From NCBI GenBank assembly GCA_035478835.1, contig DATIJH010000002.1, positions 62,001 to 126,000 of the forward strand: a stretch of 64,000 nucleotides of DNA. Direction: 5' to 3'. Position 1 is the first letter of the stretch; each line of letters opens with the position of its first letter. The translations under genes were made by a program, and so were the position numbers. Under the pieces are notes generated by a model. That model did no database searches and was not told the DNA's origin. It was given only the letters and a program-made list of their open reading frames with translations. Below, piece by piece: positions 58,404-64,000 of this stretch. This DNA is from DATASD01 sp035478835 (GTDB lineage Bacteria > Patescibacteriota > Saccharimonadia > Saccharimonadales > UBA4665).

Positions 58404-59827
58404 GCGATAATCGGCATTTTGACCAGCTTGTCTCTGGCGGCAATCCCGTCGGTGAGGTAATCAGTATCGACCACTTTTTGGTAAAAGTTAAAGGACTGCA
58501 CCCTGTAAGCCTGCATGCGCTCATCATGTTCGAGGACGGCAGCAAGGGCTTTGTGCAGCACGTTATGGAAGATCACGTGGTGGTTTTGCAGCTCGGCAGC
58601 GGTACGATTACGGTCGGCATGTTGGCGGTGATCCAGCACAACGAACTCGTGGCCAAGGTGGGCAAAGATTTTATTGGCCGTGTGATTTCGGTAACTGGCG
58701 ACCCGCTCGACGAAAAGGGCCCGATCGCCGCAGACGCGGTGTGGCCGGTGTTTTATGACGCGCCAATGTTGTATGAACGCGAGCTTTTGGACCGCCAGCT
58801 CGTCACTGGTGTGACGGTGATCGACGAGCTGTTTCCGATTCTGCGCGGGCAGCGCCTGGCCGTTTTGGGCGACAGCAAATCCGGCAAAAGCACGCTGGCC
58901 ACGCAGCTGGCAATCAACCAAAAGGACACCGACATCGTAGTGATTTATGCCATGATTGCCAAGCGCCGGACCGATGTTGACGCGCTGTTGACGCGCTTGC
59001 AGGCCAACGATGCACTCAAAAATGCGATTGTGGTGGTTTCGACCATGGCGGATTCGCTGATTTTGAGTTATTTGGCGCCGTACGTGGCCTGCGCCATGGG
59101 CGAATACCTCTGGCAGCAGTGCGACACCGATGTTCTGGTGGTGTATGACGACCTCACCAATCATGCGCACGCTTACCGCGAAATCGCTTTGCTTTCGGGT
59201 ATGAGTCCTGGCCGTGACTCGTTCCCGGGCGACATGTTTTACGTGCATTCGTCGCTCCTTGAGCGCGCTGGAAAGTTGGCGCGCAACCACAAAAGTTTGA
59301 CGGCGCTGCCGCTGGTTTTGGCGGCCGGCGGTGACATTACGGCGTTTTTGCCAACGAATGTGATGTCGATTACCGATGGCCAGTGGGTGCTCGATATGGA
59401 TATTTTCCGCGATACCATGCGTCCAGCGGTGAGCATCGGCCTGAGCGTGACGCGTGTTGGCGGCCGCGGCCAAAATTTGCGGCAAAAACAGTTGGCCGGC
59501 CAGACATTTAAAGTGTTGACGTCGTACGCGCAGGCGCAGGAATTTTCGCACTTTGGTTCGGAGCTCGCCATTGCAGCGCAGCGCGATCTTTCACGCGGCC
59601 AGCAGATGTACAAAGTACTTAACCAGGCACCGGGCGAGAGTTACTCGCTGGTGGCGCAAACGCTCATGATGGACATCACGCTTAATTTGCAGGACAACGA
59701 AATGCTCGACGTCTCCACCCTAAAAGCCAACGTTGCCGAGTTCGCCACCAAAGTCACGAAAGACGAAGAATTCGAAAAAGTCCGTGATGAATTGAAAGCT
59801 AAAAGCCTTGTGGAGCTCAAAAAATGA
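58400..59827 (+). CDS. atpA: F1-type ATPase subunit alpha
   Basis: 475 aa, about 35 shorter than usual, mostly at the ends. P-loop LGDSKSGKSTLA near residue 155, STMADSLILSYLAPYVACAMGEY, YDDLTNHAHAYREIALL, the GRDSFPGDMFYVHSSLLERAG stretch and LSVTRVGGRGQ with the arginine finger near 352 are all in place. The alpha P-loop differs from the common GDRQTGKT, but keeps K-S. Starts with GTG overlapping delta and ends overlapping gamma. Confidence 0.93.
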   Translation: MSDNRHFDQLVSGGNPVGEVISIDHFLVKVKGLHPVSLHALIMFEDGSKGFVQHVMEDHVVVLQLGSGTITVGMLAVIQHNELVAKVGKDFIGRVISVTGDPLDEKGPIAADAVWPVFYDAPMLYERELLDRQLVTGVTVIDELFPILRGQRLAVLGDSKSGKSTLATQLAINQKDTDIVVIYAMIAKRRTDVDALLTRLQANDALKNAIVVVSTMADSLILSYLAPYVACAMGEYLWQQCDTDVLVVYDDLTNHAHAYREIALLSGMSPGRDSFPGDMFYVHSSLLERAGKLARNHKSLTALPLVLAAGGDITAFLPTNVMSITDGQWVLDMDIFRDTMRPAVSIGLSVTRVGGRGQNLRQKQLAGQTFKVLTSYAQAQEFSHFGSELAIAAQRDLSRGQQMYKVLNQAPGESYSLVAQTLMMDITLNLQDNEMLDVSTLKANVAEFATKVTKDEEFEKVRDELKAKSLVELKK

Positions 59828-60678
59828 TCCGGCCGCAAGAAATTTTACGCCAGCGCGACGCCATGAGCACCATTCTGAACCTCACGAGCGTGTTTGAAGG
59901 TTTGGCCAGCATGAAAATCGCACAGACCAAAAATCAAGTGTTGCAATCGCAGCAGTTTTTTCAGGAATTATGGGATATTTACAGTCAGATACGCGTGGAC
60001 AGCATCTTTCGCTTTGGCCGCACGCAAGCCGAAGCGGCGAGCAACAAGCAGTTGTTCATCGCTATTACCAGTGAGGGCGGATTCAGTGGCGACATCGACC
60101 AAAAACTTATTACCTGGATGCTGCAAAACTTTGATCCGGCCAAGCAGGATATTATTGTGATTGGCCACCACGGCGCCACGCAGCTTTCGCAAGCCGGCGT
60201 GTCGTACAAAAAGTATTTTGGCTTGCCGGTGAAGGACCAGAACATTAACGTGCAACCGCTGATCCGCGAAGTGCGCGCCTACAACAGCACCACCGTGTAT
60301 TACCAAACGTACACGTCGCTGATGGTGCAGGACGTCAAACGTATTGAGCTCAGCACGGCCGTGCAGCAGCAAGCGCGCCACGCCAAACCAACGGCCGAAG
60401 AAATCTCCGAGGCCACCTACATTTTTGAGCCGAGCACCTTTGACGTGATCGCGCATCTTGAGCGTTCAATGCTGCAAATTGCGCTCAGCCAGGTAATTTT
60501 GGATTCCAAGCTGGCGCAGTATGCCAGCCGGTTTCGCGCCATGACGGCTTCGAACGAGCGCGCCGAAGAACTGTACGGTGACCTCAATATGCAATATCAC
60601 CGTAGCAAGCGCGCCAACAACGATGAACGCCTGAAAGAAATGATCAACGGCCTGAAAGCCGCGGGGAGAGTGGCATGA
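59824..60678 (+). CDS. atpG: F1-type ATPase subunit gamma
   Basis: 284 aa. The N-terminal helix (EILRQRDAMSTILNLTSVFEGLASMKI) and the C-terminal helix (RFRAMTASNERAEELYGDLNMQYHRSKRANNDERLKEM) form the coiled-coil shaft, and the Rossmann-like middle starts LFIAITSEGGFSGDIDQKL, equivalent to the S-D-R-G-L-C-G of ordinary gamma. The DGR turn and basic foot that meet the c-ring are diverged, which fits the absence of a normal c. Confidence 0.85.
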   Translation: MIRPQEILRQRDAMSTILNLTSVFEGLASMKIAQTKNQVLQSQQFFQELWDIYSQIRVDSIFRFGRTQAEAASNKQLFIAITSEGGFSGDIDQKLITWMLQNFDPAKQDIIVIGHHGATQLSQAGVSYKKYFGLPVKDQNINVQPLIREVRAYNSTTVYYQTYTSLMVQDVKRIELSTAVQQQARHAKPTAEEISEATYIFEPSTFDVIAHLERSMLQIALSQVILDSKLAQYASRFRAMTASNERAEELYGDLNMQYHRSKRANNDERLKEMINGLKAAGRVA

Positions 60679-61985
60679 GCCAGGGCATCGTACGCTCAAT
60701 TAAAGATTTGATCGTCACGGTTATTTTTGACGATGATTTGCCTGAGCTGCACGAGGTTCTGCTTGTTAAAGTCGGCGAAAATCACGAAGTGCCGCTGCTG
60801 GTTGACAGTTTGCAGCCCGGCAACCGTGCGCAATGTCTGAATATTCAGTCCGACCGTTCGCTCCAAAAGGGCATGGCGGTTACGCGTACCCACCACAGCA
60901 TCGAAATTCCGGTTGGTAACGAGCTGATTGGCCGCGTGGTTGACACGCTTGGTGCGCCGATCGACGGTTTGCCGCCCATGCCGACCAACTTGCCGCGCCG
61001 CAATATTTTTGTAGCGCCGCCGCCCGACACTACTTTTGCTAGCCGCGCGCCGGAAATTCTCGAGACCGGCATTAAGGTAATCGACTTTTTCGCGCCGTTC
61101 GTAAAGGGCCGCAAGATTGGCATTATCGGCGGCGCCGGCGTGGGCAAGACCGTGCTCACTATGGAGCTCATGAACAACGTGGCGCAAAGCGGTACTGGCT
61201 TCAGCTTCTTTACCGGCATTGGCGAACGCATTCGCGAAGGCCACGAACTATACGACACGCTGAAGGGCAAAAATCTGCTCGGCAGCACCTGCATGTTTTT
61301 TGGCCAGATGAACGAGAACCCGGTCCGCCGCGCGCTGATCGGGCTTTCGGCCGCCACACTTGCCGAATATTTCCGCGACGAACAAAAAAAGGACATCCTG
61401 TTCTTTGCCGACAACATGTACCGCTACGTGCAGGCGCGCAACGAGATCGGTACCATGCTTGGCCAAGTGCCGTCCGAGGGCGGCTACGAGCCAACGATTT
61501 TCTCGGACATTAAAACGCTGCAGGACCGCTTAAGCTCCAGTTCCAAAGGCTCGATCACGGCCATCCAAACCATTTACGTGCCGGCCGACGACCTCAGCGA
61601 CCCGGCCGTGCAAATGATCCAGCACGAGCTCGATTCAGTGATTGTGCTGAGCCGCGCCGTGGCCGAGCAAGGCATCCGCCCGGCCGTCGACCTCATAAAA
61701 ACCACGTCGTCACTACTGACGCCCGAGATCGTGGGCGACCGCCACTACGTGCTCAGCGTGCAGGTCCAGGCGCTACTGCAAAAGTACGAATCGCTCAAAG
61801 GCATCATCGCTATCATCGGTGAAAACGAGCTCAGCCCGGGCGACCGCAGCGACTACGCCAAGGCCAAAAAACTCATCAATTACTTCTCGCAAAATATGTA
61901 CGTCATGGAAGATATGAACGCCAACAAGGGCGAGCACTTTACGCGTGAGCAAACGCTGAAAGGTGTCGAAGAGATCATCGTATGA
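60675..61985 (+). CDS. atpD: F1-type ATPase subunit beta
   Basis: 436 aa, about 25 shorter than usual. P-loop GGAGVGKTVL near residue 152, catalytic Glu and Arg in GIGERIREGHELY near 182, FGQMNENPVRRA, Walker B ILFFADNM with the Asp kept, and VPADDLSDPA. The DELSEED contact loop reads NELSPGD, with two of the acidic residues lost. All groups needed for catalysis are present, so ATP hydrolysis is expected. Confidence 0.94.
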   Translation: MSQGIVRSIKDLIVTVIFDDDLPELHEVLLVKVGENHEVPLLVDSLQPGNRAQCLNIQSDRSLQKGMAVTRTHHSIEIPVGNELIGRVVDTLGAPIDGLPPMPTNLPRRNIFVAPPPDTTFASRAPEILETGIKVIDFFAPFVKGRKIGIIGGAGVGKTVLTMELMNNVAQSGTGFSFFTGIGERIREGHELYDTLKGKNLLGSTCMFFGQMNENPVRRALIGLSAATLAEYFRDEQKKDILFFADNMYRYVQARNEIGTMLGQVPSEGGYEPTIFSDIKTLQDRLSSSSKGSITAIQTIYVPADDLSDPAVQMIQHELDSVIVLSRAVAEQGIRPAVDLIKTTSSLLTPEIVGDRHYVLSVQVQALLQKYESLKGIIAIIGENELSPGDRSDYAKAKKLINYFSQNMYVMEDMNANKGEHFTREQTLKGVEEIIV

Positions 61986-62326
61986 GCTATGAGGACATGC
62001 AGCGCTCGGCCCAAAAGGTTGCCGCCGAGAAAACCGCGGCTGTCAAAACCGCGGGCAAAACCGTTAAACCCGGCAGCGAACTGCCGCAGATGCACATCAA
62101 AGTGTATTCGCCGTTCAAAACGTATTTTGATGACGAGGGCTACAGTATTTCGGCCGAAAACGAGACCGGGCCGTTCGACATTTTGCCGCATCATCACAAC
62201 TTTATGACGCTTTTAAAAGCCTGTGAACTTGTGGTGCGCACGCCCGATGCTATGCGCAAAATCCGGATTTCCGGCGGGCTGATGCACGTCAAGGCCGACC
62301 GCGTGATCGTGTTCCTCGATATCTAG
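61982..62326 (+). CDS. atpC: F1-type ATPase subunit epsilon, without the C-terminal helices
   Basis: 114 aa. About 33 extra residues rich in Lys and Ala at the N-terminus, then only the beta-sandwich domain: VYSPFKTYFDDEGYSISAE, GPFDILPHHHNFMTLL and ISGGLMHVKADRVIVFLDI, which ends the protein. The C-terminal helical hairpin that inhibits hydrolysis in other bacteria is absent. Overlaps beta by four bases. Confidence 0.85.
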   Translation: MSYEDMQRSAQKVAAEKTAAVKTAGKTVKPGSELPQMHIKVYSPFKTYFDDEGYSISAENETGPFDILPHHHNFMTLLKACELVVRTPDAMRKIRISGGLMHVKADRVIVFLDI

Positions 62327-62335
62327 AAAAAGGAA

Positions 62336-62445
62336 GTCGCTCTGCTAACTTTTTGGCTCTCGGCAGCACTTCGGGTGCGGATTCTGCCGCACCACTGCGT
62401 TTCGCTTGACTGCCTCGAGCTCAAAAAGTTAGCAGAGCGACGTAT
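62336..62445. terminator. Long bidirectional terminator
   Basis: A 20-base perfect inverted repeat (62336-62355 with 62422-62441), extended by four more pairs past a bulged T, encloses about 57 bases that themselves form a hairpin (GGTGCGG with CCGCACC). T-runs lie on both sides for both strands. It separates the ATPase operon from the convergent stalk-protein gene. Confidence 0.85.
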
Positions 62446-62451
62446 TTTTAT

Positions 62452-63546
62452 CTAATCAAAAATCGCGTAATCAAAACTGATGTTCTGGCCGGCCGGCGCC
62501 GGCGAGGCGGTGCAAACGCTGAAATTCGTGCTGGTGCGGCTCACATAATAGGGCAGTCCGGCAGCAGCACTGCTAACAGGGGTCAGCAATACGCGCGGCG
62601 TGCCACTGTATGCGCGCGCAAAAGTAACCGTTACAAAGCATCCGGCGGCCGGCCCGCTGCCGGTGTTGATAGCGATTGTGCCGGCCGTATCCGAGCCGCT
62701 CAGAGAGCTCGTCCCGCCGCTGCCTAAAGCGTTGCCGTCTGATTTACGCGGCACTGGCCCGCCCGCTGTGATGTGATTGGTGAGCACCAGCGCGCCGTTC
62801 AGCTGCAACGTGCCTACGGAAAGCTGTTGCGCCGAAAGCGTCCCGAACGAGCCAGTGCCGCTCACATTTAAGTTCTTCTGAACGCTCAAACCGCCCTGGA
62901 GTGTGCTGTCACCGGAAATAGTAAGGCCGCCCGCCTGAAGTTGCGCAAAAGTACCGTTTCCAGAAACATTAAGGCCAGGGATTGATAGCGCGCCGCCAAC
63001 TTTTATAGTGCCGGCGACTTCAAGGTTGCTGCGGACGACGACTTGTCCGGCAAATACGGCGTTAGACTGCACGTTTAGGGTTTGACTGGAGGTGCCGACG
63101 GTGGCATCACTATTTGATAATTGCTGCAGCGCGCTTTGCGACAAGGATTGACCGTTCGTATTATTGTCGGTCTTGGTGGCGTTTTTGTGCGCCTGCAACA
63201 CCGTGATCGTAATGACGATGCCTGTAATAAGCAGCACCAAAATGAAAAGTAATAAATAAATGTTAAACCGTGCCGCAATGCCGCGCATGCGGTCGCGCAA
63301 ACCATGCTTTTCTGATTTGTCGTCTTGCGGCGGCTTGCTTGCTGGCGGGTGCTGATCGGGGGCATCATTGCCGAGCTGCCCGTCTGGCTGTATGCCCGCC
63401 GCGTTATTCGTGTCGGCATTATTTTGGGTATTTTCGGATGCGGCGGCGCCCGCCGTTGGCTCGACTATTGTTTCAGGTGTCTCGAGCGAGTCCGGCGTAT
63501 TTAGGTTAACGGACGTAGCGTCCTCGGGCTTTTTATCTGCATCCAT
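62452..63546 (-). CDS. Anchored surface stalk-like protein
   Basis: 364 aa. The first 85 residues are acidic and low complexity (cytoplasmic), then one membrane helix (YLLLFILVLLITGIVITIT), a Gly/Ser/Leu-rich repeat region of about 150 residues with a strict beta-helix rhythm (NLEVAGTIKVGGALSIPGL, LTISGDSTLQGGLSVQKNL) and a C-terminal domain with a pair of cysteines (SGPAAGCFVTVTF ... FSVCTASPAP). The build recalls phage tail fibres with a lectin-like tip. A role in contact with a host or surface is plausible but not shown. Confidence 0.72.
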   Translation of the reverse strand: MDADKKPEDATSVNLNTPDSLETPETIVEPTAGAAASENTQNNADTNNAAGIQPDGQLGNDAPDQHPPASKPPQDDKSEKHGLRDRMRGIAARFNIYLLLFILVLLITGIVITITVLQAHKNATKTDNNTNGQSLSQSALQQLSNSDATVGTSSQTLNVQSNAVFAGQVVVRSNLEVAGTIKVGGALSIPGLNVSGNGTFAQLQAGGLTISGDSTLQGGLSVQKNLNVSGTGSFGTLSAQQLSVGTLQLNGALVLTNHITAGGPVPRKSDGNALGSGGTSSLSGSDTAGTIAINTGSGPAAGCFVTVTFARAYSGTPRVLLTPVSSAAAGLPYYVSRTSTNFSVCTASPAPAGQNISFDYAIFD

Positions 63547-63731
63547 GACAAATTAATAGTCTAATCCTTGCCCTTAATAATAGCAGGAAACCCCGAAAAG
63601 CGTAACCGAAATGTCCAGGATTTTATGCACATAAAAAAGCATATGCGAAATACTTGCATTCCATGCTATTATGAGTTAAAAATGATTGGTAATTTAAGCA
63701 CAAGCAAAAAATAAATAAGGAGAATGACAAA

Positions 63732-64000
63732 ATGCAGGGCATCCAGCACGTCATAAAAAGGACCGGTCTACTTACCGTAGCTCTGAGCTTTGTCGCAGTT
63801 TTGGTTGCAGGCGTTGCATTATCGTCGTCTACAAAAGTCGACGCTGCGCAGCTGACCAGCCGTAGTTTAACAATGAGCAGCTCTTCGATCGGGACCGTCA
63901 CAACCGGTGCAGCCGGTAGCGGCTCGAACGGCCAAAAGGCAAAACACACTTTTACGGCAACGCTTGGTACGAGCGGTTCAACAATCGGCTCAATGTCGAT
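63732..64000 (+). CDS. Secreted Ser/Thr/Gly-rich protein (partial, cut at right edge)
   Basis: Only the first 89 residues are in the window. Basic start, hydrophobic helix (LTVALSFVAVLVAGVALSSS) with a signal-peptidase site after VDAA, then a Ser/Thr/Gly-rich segment with short repeats of S-x-T-I-G. AAGGAGA eight bases before the ATG. An extended -10 (TGC-TATTAT) lies about 65 bases upstream. Confidence 0.7.
   Translation, partial: MQGIQHVIKRTGLLTVALSFVAVLVAGVALSSSTKVDAAQLTSRSLTMSSSSIGTVTTGAAGSGSNGQKAKHTFTATLGTSGSTIGSMS

Noticed and set aside
58010..59551. A 513-codon minus-strand open frame across the alpha gene
   Set aside because: His/Arg-rich, low-quality composition and fully antisense to conserved alpha motifs; a shadow of codon bias.
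1..64000. CRISPR arrays
   Set aside because: No regularly spaced 20-40-base repeats and no cas-like genes were seen.
1..64000. UGA recoding as in Gracilibacteria
   Set aside because: Many well-defined genes end in TGA (slipin, metG neighbours, ATGA overlaps in the gene chain and ATPase operon), and no in-frame TGA interrupts a conserved motif.

Overview
The window looks like a chromosomal segment of a Patescibacteria/CPR bacterium, most likely a Candidatus Saccharibacteria lineage. This rests on gene style rather than on a marker gene: small, densely packed genes, many short secreted or single-membrane-segment proteins of unknown function, normal use of TGA as a stop (so no Gracilibacteria-type recoding), base composition near 50% GC, and very frequent starts without a Shine-Dalgarno site. 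In at least twenty genes a TATAAT-like -10 box lies 5-9 bases before the start codon, which implies leaderless mRNAs.

Layout. 1-3.2 kb: secreted beta-propeller (cut by the left edge), polysaccharide deacetylase, slipin and a MazG-type gene with an early stop. 3.2-4.5 kb: tRNA-Phe, then a degenerate tRNA-Cys-like element ending six bases before a 325-aa gene. 4.5-8.0 kb: short unknown genes, an NrtR-like regulator and a nucleoside deoxyribosyltransferase-like enzyme. 8.1-14.1 kb: an integrated element in tRNA-Gly, with a large serine recombinase whose last codons lie in the tRNA, a membrane-protein pair, and a three-gene unit containing a PD-(D/E)XK nuclease-like protein. 14.2-26.1 kb: a nuclease-helicase and a chain of overlapping small-molecule genes (hydrolase, RidA, dehydrogenase, kinases, deaminase, methyltransferase), bounded by two decayed copies of one ~95-base sequence. 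26.3-28.5 kb: remnants and small genes.

28.5-43.9 kb: a cytochrome bd-type CydA with an unusually short partner and a CRP/FNR-like site in class II position, a frameshifted PhzF gene, a GbsR-type regulator with an ABC exporter and an operator over its -35 box, many hypotheticals, a pilin-like protein and tRNA-Cys. 43.8-47.6 kb: a large SF2 helicase set between 33-base direct repeats, next to tRNA-Leu. 47.8-56.3 kb: paired lipoproteins, an MFS exporter, metG with a methionine-rich upstream mini-ORF, tatD, a cysteine desulfurase and unknown genes.

56.4-62.3 kb: the most notable locus, an F1-type ATPase operon with b, delta, alpha, gamma, beta and epsilon but no a subunit. In the place of subunit c is a 279-aa secreted protein ending in a c-like hairpin that keeps the RNP loop but has no acidic residue in its membrane helices. 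The beta catalytic residues and the alpha arginine finger are intact, so the complex should hydrolyse ATP, yet proton translocation of the usual kind looks impossible from the genes seen here. The window ends with a surface stalk-like protein and the start of a secreted protein cut by the right edge.
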